Shown one piece after another: positions 38,430 through 53,500 of a DNA stretch of 64,000 nucleotides. The position numbers and the translations under genes were made by a program. A model generated the notes under the pieces. It had not been told where the DNA came from and made no database searches. It saw only the letters and a list, made by a program, of their open reading frames with translations. The DNA lies in contig OX326956.1 in assembly GCA_946800325.1 (NCBI GenBank), forward strand, positions 71,993,087 through 72,057,086, written 5' to 3'. Positions within the stretch are counted from its first letter, which is position 1, and every line of letters starts with the position of its first letter. Origin of the DNA: Luzula sylvatica (taxonomy: Eukaryota > Streptophyta > Magnoliopsida > Poales > Juncaceae).

Positions 38430-41400
38430 CTAAAAGATACGATACAAATGATCTAAAAACAAGTTATTTGAACTCCTCAAAGCGTTAAAATCTTGTTTTG
38501 AATCGAAAAACAAACTTTCTTAGTGTTTGTGAAATTTGGTGAAAAGTTATGTACAAAAAGATACGATACAAATGATCTAAAAACATGTTATTTGAACTGC
38601 TCAAAGTGTTAAAATCTTGTTTTGAATCGAAAAACAAACTTTCTTAGTGTTTGTGAAATTTGGTGAAAAGTTATGTACTAAAAGATACGATACAAATGAT
38701 CTAAAAACATGTTATTTGAACTCCTCAAAGCGTTAAAATCTTGTTTTGAATCGAAAAACAAACTTTCTTAGTGTTTGTGAAATTTGGTGAAAAGTTATGT
38801 ACAAAAAGATACGATACAAATGATCTAAAAACATGTTATTTGAACTGCTCAAAGTGTTAAAATCTTGTTTTGAATCGAAAAACAAACTTTCTTAGTGTTT
38901 GTGAAATTTGGTGAAAAGTTATGTACTAAAAGATACGATACAAATGATCTAAAAACATGTTATTTGAACTCCTCAAAGCATTAAAATCTGGTTTTGAATC
39001 GAAAAACAAACTTTCTTAGTGTTTGTGAAATTTGGTGAAAAGTTATGTACGAAAAGGTACGATACAAATGATCTAAAAACACGTTATTTGAACTCCACAA
39101 CGCGTTAAAATCTTGTTTTGAATCGAAAAACAAACTTTCTTAGTGTTTGTGAAATTTGGTGAAAAGTTATGTACTAAAAGATACGATACAAATGATCCAA
39201 AAACATGTTATTTGAACTCCTCAAAGCGTTAAAATCTTGTTTTGAATCGAAAAACAAACTTTCTTAGTGTTTGCGAAATTTGGTGAAAAGTTATGTACTA
39301 AAAGATACGATACAAATGATCTAAAAACATGTTATTTGAACTCCTCAAAGCGTTAAAATCTGGTTTTGAATCGAAAAACAAACTTTCTTAGTGTTTGCGA
39401 AATTTGGTGAAAAGTTATGTACTAAAAGATACGATACAATTGATCTAAAAACACGTTATTTGAACTCCTCAAAGCGTTAAAATCTGGTTTTGAATCGAAA
39501 AACAAACTTTCTTAGTGTTTGTGAAATTTGGTGAAAAGTTATGTACTAAAAGATACGATATAAATGATCTAAAAACATGTTATTTGAACTCCTCAAAGCG
39601 TTAAAATCTTGTTTTGAATCGAAAAACAAACTTTCTTAATGTTTGTGAAATTTGGTGAAAAGTTATGTACGAAAAGATACGATACAAATGATCGAAAAAC
39701 ACGTTATTTGAACTCCACAACGCGTTAAAATCTTGTTTTGAATCGAAAAACAAACTTTCTTAGTGTTTGTGAAATTTGGTGAAAAGTTATGTACTAAAAG
39801 ATACGATACAAATGATCCAAAAACATGTTATTTGAACTCCTCAAAGCGTTAAAATCTTGTTTTGAATCGAAAAACAAAGTTTCTTAGTGTTTGCGAAATT
39901 TGGTGAAAAGTTATGTACTAAAAGATACGATACAAATGATCTAAAAACATGTTATTTGTACTCCTCAAAGCGTTAAAATCTTGTTTTGAATCGAAAAACA
40001 AACTTTCTTAGTGTTTGTGAAATTTGGTGAAAAGTTATGTACGAAAAGATACGATACAAATGATCTAAAAACACGTTATTTGAACTCCACAACGCGTTAA
40101 AATCTTGTTTTGAATCGAAAAACAAACTTTCTTAGTGTTTGTGAAATTTGGTGAAAAGTTATGTACTAAAAGATACGATACAAATGATCTAAAAACACGT
40201 TATTTGAACTCCACAACGCGTTAAAATCTTGTTTTGAATCGAAAAACAAACTTTCTTAGTGTTTGTGAAATTTGGTGAAAAGTTATGTACTAAAAGATAC
40301 GATACAAATGATCTAAAAACACGTTATTTGAACTCTCCAAAGCGTTAAAATCTTGTTTTGAATCGAAAAACAAACTTTCTTAGTGTTTGTGAAATTTGGT
40401 GAAAAGTTATGTACTAAAAGATACGATACAATTGATCTAAAAACACGTTATTTGAACTCCTCAAAGCGTTAAAATCTGGTTTTGAATCGAAAAACAAACT
40501 TTCTTAGTGTTTGTGAAATTTGGTGAAAAGTTATGTACTAAAAGATACGATACAAATGATCTAAAAACATGTTATTTGAACTCCTCAAAGCGTTAAAATC
40601 TTGTTTTGAATCGAAAAACAAACTTTCTTAGTGTTTGTGAAATTTGGTGAAAAGTTATGTACAAAAAGATACGATACAAATGATCTAAAAACATGTTATT
40701 TGAACTCCTCAAAGTGTTAAAATCTTGTTTTGAATCGAAAAACAAACTTTCTTAGTGTTTGTGAAATTTGGTGAAAAGTTATGTACTAAAAGATACGATA
40801 CAAATGATCTAAAAACACGTTATTTGAACTCCTCAAAGCGTTAAAATCTAGTTTTGAATCGAAAAACAAACTTTCTTAGTGTTTGTGAAATTTGGTGAAA
40901 AGTTATGTACTAAAAGATACGATACAAATGATCTAAAAACATGTTATTTGAACTCCTCAAAGCGTTAAAATGTTGTTTTGAATCGAAAAACAAACTTTCT
41001 TAGTGTTTGCGAAATTTGGTGAAAAGTTATGTACTAAAAGATACGATACAAATGATCTAAAAACATGTTATTTGAACTCCTCAAAGCGTTAAAATCTGAT
41101 TTTGAATCGAAAAACAAACTTTCTTAGTGTTTGTGAAATTTGGTGAAAAGTTATGTACGAAAAGATACGATACAAATGATCTAAAAACACGTTATTTGAA
41201 CTCCACAACGCGTTAAAATCTTGTTTTGAATCGAAAAACAAACTTTCTTAGTGTTTGTGAAATTTGGTGAAAAGTTATGTACTAAAAGATACGATACAAA
41301 TGATCCAAAAACATGTTATTGGAACTCCTCAAAGCGTTAAAATATTGTTTTGAATCGAAAAACAAACTTTCTTAGTGTTTGCGAAATTTGGTGAAAAGTT

Positions 41401-43761
41401 ATGTACTAAAAGATACGATACAAATGATCTAAAAACATGTTATTTGAACTCCTCAAAGCGTTAAAATCTTGTTTTGAATCGAAAAACAAACTTTCTTAGT
41501 GTTTGTGAAATTTGGAGAAAAGTTATGTACTAAAAGATACGATACAAATGATCTAAAAACACGTTATTTGAACTCCACAACGCGTTAAAATCTTGTTTTG
41601 AATCGAAAAACAGACTATCTTAGTGTTTGTGAAATTTGGTGAAAAGTTATGTACTAAAAGATACGATACAAATGATCTAAAAACAAGTTATTTGAACTCC
41701 TCAAAGCGTTAAAATCTTGTTTTGAATCGAAAAACAAACTTTCTTAGTGTTTGTGAAATTTGGTGAAAAGTTATGTACAAAAAGATACGATACAAATGAT
41801 CTAAAAACATGTTATTTGAACTGCTCAAAGTGTTAAAATCTTGTTTTGAATCGAAAAACAAACTTTCTTAGTGTTTGTGAAATTTGGTGAAAAGTTATGT
41901 ACTAAAAGATACGATACAAATGATCTAAAAACATGTTATTTGAACTCCTCAAAGCGTTAAAATCTTGTTTTGAATCGAAAAACAAACTTTCTTAGTGTTT
42001 GTGAAATTTGGTGAAAAGTTATGTACTAAAAGATACGATACAAATGATCTAAAAACATGTTATTTGAACTCTCCAAAGCGTTAAAATCTTGTTTTGAATC
42101 GAAAAACAAACTTTCTTAGTGTTTGTGAAATTTGGTGAAAAGTTATGTAGTAAAAGATACGATACAAATGATCTAAAAACATGTTATTTGAACTCCTCAA
42201 AGCATTAAAATCTGGTTTTGAATCGAAAAACAAACTTTCTTAGTGTTTGTGAAATTTGGTGAAAAGTTATGTACGAAAAGATACGATACAAATGATCTAA
42301 AAACACGTTATTTGAACTCCACAACGCGTTAAAATCTTGTTTTGAATCGAAAAACAAACTTTCTTAGTGTTTGTGAAATTTGGTGAAAAGTTATGTACTA
42401 AAAGATACGATACAAATGATCCAAAAACATGTTATTTGAACTCCTCAAAGCGTTGAAATCTTGTTTTGAATCGAAAAACAAAGTTTCTTAGTGTTTGCGA
42501 AATTTGGTGAAAAGTTATGTACTAAAAGATACGATACAAATGATCTAAAAACATGTTATTTGAACTCCTCAAAGCGTTAAAATCTCGTTTTGAATCGAAA
42601 AACAAACTTTCTTAGTGTTTGTGAAATTTGGTGAAAAGTTATGTACGAAAAGATACGATACAAATGATCTAAAAACACGTTATTTGAACTCCACAACGCG
42701 TTAAAATCTTGTTTTGAATCGAAAAACAAACTTTCTTAGTGTTTGTGAAATTTGGTGAAAAGTTATGTACTAAAAGATACGATACAAATGATCTAAAAAC
42801 ACGTTATTTGAACTCTCCAAAGCGTTAAAATCTTGTTTTGAATCGAAAAACAAACTTTCTTAGTGTTTGTGAAATTTGGTGAAAAGTTATGTACTAAAAG
42901 ATACGATACAATTGATCTAAAAACACGTTATTTGAACTCCTCAAAGCGTTAAAATCTGGTTTTGAATCGAAAAACAAACTTTCTTAGTGTTTGTGAAATT
43001 TGGTGAAAAGTTATGTACTAAAAGATACGATACAAATGATCTAAAAACATGTTATTTGAACTCCTCAAAGCGTTAAAATCTTGTTTTGAATCGAAAAACA
43101 AACTTTCTTAGTGTTTGTGAAATTTGGTGAAAAGTTATGTACAAAAAGATACGATACAAATGATCTAAAAACATGTTATTTGAACTCCTCAAAGTGTTGA
43201 AATCTTGTTTTGAATCGAAAAACAAACTTTCTTAGTGTTTGTGAAATTTGGTGAAAAGTTATGTACTAAAAGATACGATACAAATGATCTAAAAACACGT
43301 TATTTGAACTCCTCAAAGCGTTAAAATCTAGTTTTGAATCGAAAAACAAACTTTCTTAGTGTTTGTGAAATTTGGTGAAAAGTTATGTACTAAAAGATAC
43401 GATACAAATGATCTAAAAACTTGTTATTTGAACTCTCCAAAGCGTTAAAATCTTGTTTTGAATCGAAAAACAAACTTTCTTAGTGTTTGTGAAATTTGGT
43501 GAAAAGTTATGTACTAAAAGATACGATACAAATGATCTAAAAACATGTTATTTGAACTCCTCAAAGCGTTAAAATCTTGTTTTGAATCGAAAAACAAAGT
43601 TTCTTAGTGTTTGCGAAATTTGGTGAAAAGTTATGTACTAAAAGATACGCTACAAATGATCTAAAAACATGTTATTTGAACTCCTCAAAGCGTTAAAATC
43701 TTGTTTTGAATCGAAAAACAAACTTTCTTAGTGTTTGTGAAATTTGGTGAAAAGTTATGTA
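37190..43761 (+). repeat. 53-mer HOR, copy 1 (6,572 bp)
   Basis: Fifty-three monomers from an m at 37,190 to a z at 43,638. Rare single-base markers recur exactly 6,572 bp later: GAACTGCTC (38599 and 45171; 38847 and 45419; 41823 and 48395), GAAAAGGTAC (39051 and 45623), CTTAATG (39635 and 46207), CAGACTATC (41611 and 48183), GTGTAAAG (in u at 37,562 and 44,134), and GAGACG (in x at 37,438 and 44,010). Near its end, two monomers (H and m) present in copy 2 are missing. Confidence 0.9.
43514..43637 (+). repeat. Deletion-junction monomer in 53-mer copy 1
   Basis: Has GATCT with a normal start but ends with 86G and 101C (CAAAGTTTC, GTTTGCG), the 3' half of C. In copy 2 the same place holds three monomers, H m C (50,086-50,457). 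A two-monomer deletion with a crossover in the middle of the monomer fits, though the start is not the 1G of H, so some conversion may be involved. Confidence 0.65.
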
Positions 43762-46700
43762 CGAAAAGATACGATACAAATGATCTAAAAACACGTTATT
43801 TGAACTCCACAACGCGTTAAAATCTTGTTTTGAATCGAAAAACAAACTTTCTTAGTGTTTGTGAAATTTGGTGAAAAGTTATGTACTAAAAGATACGATA
43901 CAAATGATCCAAAAACATGTTATTGGAACTCCTCAAAGCGTTAAAATATTGTTTTGAATCGAAAAACAAACTTTCTTAGTGTTTGTGAAATTTGGTGAAA
44001 AGTTATGTACTAAAAGAGACGATACAAATGATCTAAAAACATGTTATTTGAACTCCTCAAAGCGTTAAAATCTTGTTTTGAATCGAAAAACAAACTTTCT
44101 TAGTGTTTGTGAAATTTGGTGAAAAGTTATGTACTAAAAGATACGATACAAATGATCTAAAAACATGTTATTTGAACTCCTCAAAGCGTTAAAATCTAGT
44201 TTTGAATCGAAAAACAAACTTTCTTAGTGTTTGTGAAATTTGGTGTAAAGTTATGTACTAAAAGATACGATACAAATGATCTAAAAACATGTTATTTGAA
44301 CTCCTCAAAGCGTTAAAATATTGTTTTGAATCGAAAAACAAACTTTCTTAGTGTTTGTGAAATTTGGTGAAAAGTTATGTACTAAAAGATACGATACAAA
44401 TGATCTAAAAACACGTTATTTGAACTCTCCAAAGCGTTAAAATCTTGTTTTGAATCGAAAAACAAACTTTCTTAGTGTTTGTGAAATTTGGTGAAAAGTT
44501 ATGTACAAAAATATACGATACAAATGATCTAAAAACATGTTATTTGAACTCCTCAAAGCGTTAAAATCTTGTTTTGAATCGAAAAACAAACTTTCTTAGT
44601 GTTTGTGAAATTTGGTGAAAAGTTATGTACTAAAAGATACGATACAAATGAACTAAAAACACGTTATATGAACTCTCCAAAGCGTTAAAATCTTGTTTTG
44701 AATCGAAAAACAAACTTTCTTAGTGTTTGTGAAATTTGGTGAAAAGTTATGTACTAAAAGATACGATACAAATGATCTAAAAACACGTTATTTGAACTCC
44801 TCAAAGCGTTAAAATCTGGTTTTGAATCGAAAAACAAACTTTCTTAGTGTTTGTGAAATTTGGTGAAAAGTTATGTACTAAAAGATACGATACAAATGAT
44901 CTAAAAACATGTTATTTGAACTCCTCAAAGCATTAAAATCTTGTTTTGAATCGAAAAACAAACTTTCTTAGTGTTTGTGAAATTTGGTGAAAAGTTATGT
45001 ACTAAAAGATACGATACAAATGATCTAAAAACAAGTTATTTGAACTCCTCAAAGCGTTAAAATCTTGTTTTGAATCGAAAAACAAACTTTCTTAGTGTTT
45101 GTGAAATTTGGTGAAAAGTTATGTACAAAAAGATACGATACAAATGATCTAAAAACATGTTATTTGAACTGCTCAAAGTGTTAAAATCTTGTTTTGAATC
45201 GAAAAACAAACTTTCTTAGTGTTTGTGAAATTTGGTGAAAAGTTATGTACTAAAAGATACGATACAAATGATCTAAAAACATGTTATTTGAACTCCTCAA
45301 AGCGTTAAAATCTTGTTTTGAATCGAAAAACAAACTTTCTTAGTGTTTGTGAAATTTGGTGAAAAGTTATGTACAAAAAGATACGATACAAATGATCTAA
45401 AAACATGTTATTTGAACTGCTCAAAGTGTTAAAATCTTGTTTTGAATCGAAAAACAAACTTTCTTAGTGTTTGTGAAATTTGGTGAAAAGTTATGTACTA
45501 AAAGATACGATACAAATGATCTAAAAACATGTTATTTGAACTCCTCAAAGCATTAAAATCTGGTTTTGAATCGAAAAACAAACTTTCTTAGTGTTTGTGA
45601 AATTTGGTGAAAAGTTATGTACGAAAAGGTACGATACAAATGATCTAAAAACACGTTATTTGAACTCCACAACGCGTTAAAATCTTGTTTTGAATCGAAA
45701 AACAAACTTTCTTAGTGTTTGTGAAATTTGGTGAAAAGTTATGTACTAAAAGATACGATACAAATGATCCAAAAACATGTTATTTGAACTCCTCAAAGCG
45801 TTAAAATCTTGTTTTGAATCGAAAAACAAACTTTCTTAGTGTTTGCGAAATTTGGTGAAAAGTTATGTACTAAAAGATACGATACAAATGATCTAAAAAC
45901 ATGTTATTTGAACTCCTCAAAGCGTTAAAATCTGGTTTTGAATCGAAAAACAAACTTTCTTAGTGTTTGCGAAATTTGGTGAAAAGTTATGTACTAAAAG
46001 ATACGATACAATTGATCTAAAAACACGTTATTTGAACTCCTCAAAGCGTTAAAATCTGGTTTTGAATCGAAAAACAAACTTTCTTAGTGTTTGTGAAATT
46101 TGGTGAAAAGTTATGTACTAAAAGATACGATATAAATGATCTAAAAACATGTTATTTGAACTCCTCAAAGCGTTAAAATCTTGTTTTGAATCGAAAAACA
46201 AACTTTCTTAATGTTTGTGAAATTTGGTGAAAAGTTATGTACGAAAAGATACGATACAAATGATCGAAAAACACGTTATTTGAACTCCACAACGCGTTAA
46301 AATCTTGTTTTGAATCGAAAAACAAACTTTCTTAGTGTTTGTGAAATTTGGTGAAAAGTTATGTACTAAAAGATACGATACAAATGATCCAAAAACATGT
46401 TATTTGAACTCCTCAAAGCGTTAAAATCTTGTTTTGAATCGAAAAACAAAGTTTCTTAGTGTTTGCGAAATTTGGTGAAAAGTTATGTACTAAAAGATAC
46501 GATACAAATGATCTAAAAACATGTTATTTGTACTCCTCAAAGCGTTAAAATCTTGTTTTGAATCGAAAAACAAACTTTCTTAGTGTTTGTGAAATTTGGT
46601 GAAAAGTTATGTACGAAAAGATACGATACAAATGATCTAAAAACACGTTATTTGAACTCCACAACGCGTTAAAATCTTGTTTTGAATCGAAAAACAAACT

Positions 46701-49700
46701 TTCTTAGTGTTTGTGAAATTTGGTGAAAAGTTATGTACTAAAAGATACGATACAAATGATCTAAAAACACGTTATTTGAACTCCACAACGCGTTAAAATC
46801 TTGTTTTGAATCGAAAAACAAACTTTCTTAGTGTTTGTGAAATTTGGTGAAAAGTTATGTACTAAAAGATACGATACAAATGATCTAAAAACACGTTATT
46901 TGAACTCTCCAAAGCGTTAAAATCTTGTTTTGAATCGAAAAACAAACTTTCTTAGTGTTTGTGAAATTTGGTGAAAAGTTATGTACTAAAAGATACGATA
47001 CAATTGATCTAAAAACACGTTATTTGAACTCCTCAAAGCGTTAAAATCTGGTTTTGAATCGAAAAACAAACTTTCTTAGTGTTTGTGAAATTTGGTGAAA
47101 AGTTATGTACTAAAAGATACGATACAAATGATCTAAAAACATGTTATTTGAACTCCTCAAAGCGTTAAAATCTTGTTTTGAATCGAAAAACAAACTTTCT
47201 TAGTGTTTGTGAAATTTGGTGAAAAGTTATGTACAAAAAGATACGATACAAATGATCTAAAAACATGTTATTTGAACTCCTCAAAGTGTTAAAATCTTGT
47301 TTTGAATCGAAAAACAAACTTTCTTAGTGTTTGTGAAATTTGGTGAAAAGTTATGTACTAAAAGATACGATACAAATGATCTAAAAACACGTTATTTGAA
47401 CTCCTCAAAGCGTTAAAATCTAGTTTTGAATCGAAAAACAAACTTTCTTAGTGTTTGTGAAATTTGGTGAAAAGTTATGTACTAAAAGATACGATACAAA
47501 TGATCTAAAAACATGTTATTTGAACTCCTCAAAGCGTTAAAATGTTGTTTTGAATCGAAAAACAAACTTTCTTAGTGTTTGCGAAATTTGGTGAAAAGTT
47601 ATGTACTAAAAGATACGATACAAATGATCTAAAAACATGTTATTTGAACTCCTCAAAGCGTTAAAATCTGATTTTGAATCGAAAAACAAACTTTCTTAGT
47701 GTTTGTGAAATTTGGTGAAAAGTTATGTACGAAAAGATACGATACAAATGATCTAAAAACACGTTATTTGAACTCCACAACGCGTTAAAATCTTGTTTTG
47801 AATCGAAAAACAAACTTTCTTAGTGTTTGTGAAATTTGGTGAAAAGTTATGTACTAAAAGATACGATACAAATGATCCAAAAACATGTTATTGGAACTCC
47901 TCAAAGCGTTAAAATATTGTTTTGAATCGAAAAACAAACTTTCTTAGTGTTTGCGAAATTTGGTGAAAAGTTATGTACTAAAAGATACGATACAAATGAT
48001 CTAAAAACATGTTATTTGAACTCCTCAAAGCGTTAAAATCTTGTTTTGAATCGAAAAACAAACTTTCTTAGTGTTTGTGAAATTTGGAGAAAAGTTATGT
48101 ACTAAAAGATACGATACAAATGATCTAAAAACACGTTATTTGAACTCCACAACGCGTTAAAATCTTGTTTTGAATCGAAAAACAGACTATCTTAGTGTTT
48201 GTGAAATTTGGTGAAAAGTTATGTACTAAAAGATACGATACAAATGATCTAAAAACAAGTTATTTGAACTCCTCAAAGCGTTAAAATCTTGTTTTGAATC
48301 GAAAAACAAACTTTCTTAGTGTTTGTGAAATTTGGTGAAAAGTTATGTACAAAAAGATACGATACAAATGATCTAAAAACATGTTATTTGAACTGCTCAA
48401 AGTGTTAAAATCTTGTTTTGAATCGAAAAACAAACTTTCTTAGTGTTTGTGAAATTTGGTGAAAAGTTATGTACTAAAAGATACGATACAAATGATCTAA
48501 AAACATGTTATTTGAACTCCTCAAAGCGTTAAAATCTTGTTTTGAATCGAAAAACAAACTTTCTTAGTGTTTGTGAAATTTGGTGAAAAGTTATGTACTA
48601 AAAGATACGATACAAATGATCTAAAAACATGTTATTTGAACTCTCCAAAGCGTTAAAATCTTGTTTTGAATCGAAAAACAAACTTTCTTAGTGTTTGTGA
48701 AATTTGGTGAAAAGTTATGTAGTAAAAGATACGATACAAATGATCTAAAAACATGTTATTTGAACTCCTCAAAGCATTAAAATCTGGTTTTGAATCGAAA
48801 AACAAACTTTCTTAGTGTTTGTGAAATTTGGTGAAAAGTTATGTACGAAAAGATACGATACAAATGATCTAAAAACACGTTATTTGAACTCCACAACGCG
48901 TTAAAATCTTGTTTTGAATCGAAAAACAAACTTTCTTAGTGTTTGTGAAATTTGGTGAAAAGTTATGTACTAAAAGATACGATACAAATGATCCAAAAAC
49001 ATGTTATTTGAACTCCTCAAAGCGTTGAAATCTTGTTTTGAATCGAAAAACAAAGTTTCTTAGTGTTTGCGAAATTTGGTGAAAAGTTATGTACTAAAAG
49101 ATACGATACAAATGATCTAAAAACATGTTATTTGAACTCCTCAAAGCGTTAAAATCTCGTTTTGAATCGAAAAACAAACTTTCTTAGTGTTTGTGAAATT
49201 TGGTGAAAAGTTATGTACGAAAAGATACGATACAAATGATCTAAAAACACGTTATTTGAACTCCACAACGCGTTAAAATCTTGTTTTGAATCGAAAAACA
49301 AACTTTCTTAGTGTTTGTGAAATTTGGTGAAAAGTTATGTACTAAAAGATACGATACAAATGATCTAAAAACACGTTATTTGAACTCTCCAAAGCGTTAA
49401 AATCTTGTTTTGAATCGAAAAACAAACTTTCTTAGTGTTTGTGAAATTTGGTGAAAAGTTATGTACTAAAAGATACGATACAATTGATCTAAAAACACGT
49501 TATTTGAACTCCTCAAAGCGTTAAAATCTGGTTTTGAATCGAAAAACAAACTTTCTTAGTGTTTGTGAAATTTGGTGAAAAGTTATGTACTAAAAGATAC
49601 GATACAAATGATCTAAAAACATGTTATTTGAACTCCTCAAAGCGTTAAAATCTTGTTTTGAATCGAAAAACAAACTTTCTTAGTGTTTGTGAAATTTGGT

Positions 49701-50581
49701 GAAAAGTTATGTACAAAAAGATACGATACAAATGATCTAAAAACATGTTATTTGAACTCCTCAAAGTGTTGAAATCTTGTTTTGAATCGAAAAACAAACT
49801 TTCTTAGTGTTTGTGAAATTTGGTGAAAAGTTATGTACTAAAAGATACGATACAAATGATCTAAAAACACGTTATTTGAACTCCTCAAAGCGTTAAAATC
49901 TAGTTTTGAATCGAAAAACAAACTTTCTTAGTGTTTGTGAAATTTGGTGAAAAGTTATGTACTAAAAGATACGATACAAATGATCTAAAAACTTGTTATT
50001 TGAACTCTCCAAAGCGTTAAAATCTTGTTTTGAATCGAAAAACAAACTTTCTTAGTGTTTGTGAAATTTGGTGAAAAGTTATGTAGTAAAAGATACGATA
50101 CAAATGATCTAAAAACATGTTATTTGAACTCCTCAAAGCGTTAAAATCTGGTTTTGAATCGAAAAACAAACTTTCTTAGTGTTTGCGAAATTTGGTGAAA
50201 AGTTATGTACGAAAAGATACGATACAAATGATCTAAAAACACGTTATTTGAACTCCACAACGCGTTAACATCTTGTTTTGAATCGAAAAACAAACTTTCT
50301 TAGTGTTTGTGAAATTTGGTGAAAAGTTATGTACTAAAAGATACGATACAAATGATCCAAAAACATGTTATTTGAACTCCTCAAAGCGTTAAAATCTTGT
50401 TTTGAATCGAAAAACAAAGTTTCTTAGTGTTTGCGAAATTTGGTGAAAAGTTATGTACTAAAAGATACGCTACAAATGATCTAAAAACATGTTATTTGAA
50501 CTCCTCAAAGCGTTAAAATCTTGTTTTGAATCGAAAAACAAACTTTCTTAGTGTTTGTGAAATTTGGTGAAAAGTTATGTA
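43762..50581 (+). repeat. 53-mer HOR, copy 2, with two extra monomers (55-mer, 6,820 bp)
   Basis: Starts with m at 43,762, follows copy 1 monomer for monomer up to I at 49,962, then has H (50,086), m (50,210) and a full C (50,334) before z (50,458). A private A to C lies in m at about 50,270 (GTTAACATC). Its last stretch (i B m C l m N W f k a I H m C, from 48,598) is the source-like order for the Domain 3 units. Confidence 0.88.
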
Positions 50582-53500
50582 CGAAAAGATACGATACAAA
50601 TGATCTAAAAACACGTTATTTGAACTCCACAACGCGTTAAAATCTTGTTTTGAATCGAAAAACAAACTTTCTTAGTGTTTGTGAAATTTGGTGAAAAGTT
50701 ATGTACTAAAAGATACGATACAAATGATCTAAAAACACGTTATTTGAACTCTCCAAAGCGTTAAAATCTTGTTTTGAATCGAAAAACAAACTTTCTTAGT
50801 GTTTGTGAAATTTGGTGAAAAGTTATGTACTAAAAGATACGATACAATTGATCTAAAAACACGTTATTTGAACTCCTCAAAGCGTTAAAATCTGGTTTTG
50901 AATCGAAAAACAAACTTTCTTAGTGTTTGTGAAATTTGGTGAAAAGTTATGTACTAAAAGATACGATACAAATGATCTAAAAACACGTTATTTGAACTCC
51001 TCAAAGCGTTAAAATCTAGTTTTGAATCGAAAAACAAACTTTCTTAGTGTTTGTGAAATTTGGTGAAAAGTTATGTACTAAAAGATACGATACAAATGAT
51101 CTAAAAACATGTTATTTGAACTCCTCAAAGTGTTAAAATCTTGTTTTGAATCGAAAAACAAACTTTCTTAGTGTTTGTGAAATTTGGTGAAAAGTTATGT
51201 ACTAAAAGATACGATACAAATGATCTAAAAACACGTTATTTGAACTCCTCAAAGCGTTAAAATCTAGTTTTGAATCGAAAAACAAACTTTCTTAGTGTTT
51301 GTAAAATTTGGTGAAAAGTTATGTACTAAAAGATACGATACAAATGATCTAAAAACATGTTATTTGAACTCCACAACGCGTTAAAATCTTGTTTTGAATC
51401 GAAAAACAAACTTTCTTAGTGTTTGTGAAATTTGGTGAAAAGTTATGTACGAAAAGATACGATACAAATGATCTAAAAACACGTTATTTGAACTCCACAA
51501 CGCGTTAAAATCTTGTTTTGAATCGAAAAACAAACTTTCTTAGTGTTTGTGAAATTTGGTGAAAAGTTATGTAGTAAAAGATACGATACAAATGATCTAA
51601 AAACATGTTATTTGAACTCCTCAAAGCATTAAAATCTGGTTTTGAATCGAAAAACAAACTTTCTTAGTGTTTGTGAAATTTGGTGAAAAGTTATGTACGA
51701 AAAGATACGATACAAATGATCTAAAAACACGTTATTTGAACTCCACAACGCGTTAAAATCTTGTTTTGAATCGAAAAACAAACTTTCTTAGTGTTTGTGA
51801 AATTTGGTGAAAAGTTATGTACTAAAAGATACGATACAAATGATCTAAAAACATGTTATTTGAACTCTCCAAAGCGTTAAAATCTTGTTTTGAATCGAAA
51901 AACAAACTTTCTTAGTGTTTGTGAAATTTGGTGAAAAGTTATGTAGTAAAAGATACGATACAAATGATCTAAAAACATGTTATTTGAACTCCTCAAAGCA
52001 TTAAAATCTGGTTTTGAATCGAAAAACAAACTTTCTTAGTGTTTGTGAAATTTGGTGAAAAGTTATGTACGAAAAGATACGATACAAATGATCTAAAAAC
52101 ACGTTATTTGAACTCCACAACGCGTTAAAATCTTGTTTTGAATCGAAAAACAAACTTTCTTAGTGTTTGTGAAATTTGGTGAAAAGTTATGTACTAAAAG
52201 ATACGATACAAATGATCCAAAAACATGTTATTTGAACTCCTCAAAGCGTTGAAATCTTGTTTTGAATCGAAAAACAAAGTTTCTTAGTGTTTGCGAAATT
52301 TGGTGAAAAGTTATGTACTAAAAGATACGATACAAATGATCTAAAAACATGTTATTTGAACTCCTCAAAGCGTTAAAATCTCGTTTTGAATCGAAAAACA
52401 AACTTTCTTAGTGTTTGTGAAATTTGGTGAAAAGTTATGTACGAAAAGATACGATACAAATGATCTAAAAACACGTTATTTGAACTCCACAACGCGTTAA
52501 AATCTTGTTTTGAATCGAAAAACAAACTTTCTTAGTGTTTGTGAAATTTGGTGAAAAGTTATGTACTAAAAGATACGATACAAATGATCTAAAAACACGT
52601 TATTTGAACTCTCCAAAGCGTTAAAATCTTGTTTTGAATCGAAAAACAAACTTTCTTAGTGTTTGTGAAATTTGGTGAAAAGTTATGTACTAAAAGATAC
52701 GATACAATTGATCTAAAAACACGTTATTTGAACTCCTCAAAGCGTTAAAATCTGGTTTTGAATCGAAAAACAAACTTTCTTAGTGTTTGTGAAATTTGGT
52801 GAAAAGTTATGTACTAAAAGATACGATACAAATGATCTAAAGACATGTTATTTGAACTCCTCAAAGCGTTAAAATCTTGTTTTGAATCGAAAAACAAACT
52901 TTCTTAGTGTTTGTGAAATTTGGTGAAAAGTTATGTACAAAAAGATACGATACAAATGATCTAAAAACATGTTATTTGAACTCCTCAAAGTGTTGAAATC
53001 TTGTTTTGAATCGAAAAACAAACTTTCTTAGTGTTTGTGAAATTTGGTGAAAAGTTATGTACTAAAAGATACGATACAAATGATCTAAAAACACGTTATT
53101 TGAACTCCTCAAAGCGTTAAAATCTAGTTTTGAATCGAAAAACAAACTTTCTTAGTGTTTGTGAAATTTGGTGAAAAGTTATGTACTAAAAGATACGATA
53201 CAAATGATCTAAAAACTTGTTATTTGAACTCTCCAAAGCGTTAAAATCTTGTTTTGAATCGAAAAACAAACTTTCTTAGTGTTTGTGAAATTTGGTGAAA
53301 AGTTATGTAGTAAAGGATACGATACAAATGATCTAAAAACATGTTATTTGAACTCCTCAAAGCGTTAAAATCTGGTTTTGAATCGAAAAACAAACTTTCT
53401 TAGTGTTTGCGAAATTTGGTGAAAAGTTATGTACGAAAAGATACGATACAAATGATCTAAAAACACGTTATTTGAACTCCACAACGCGTTAAAATCTTGT

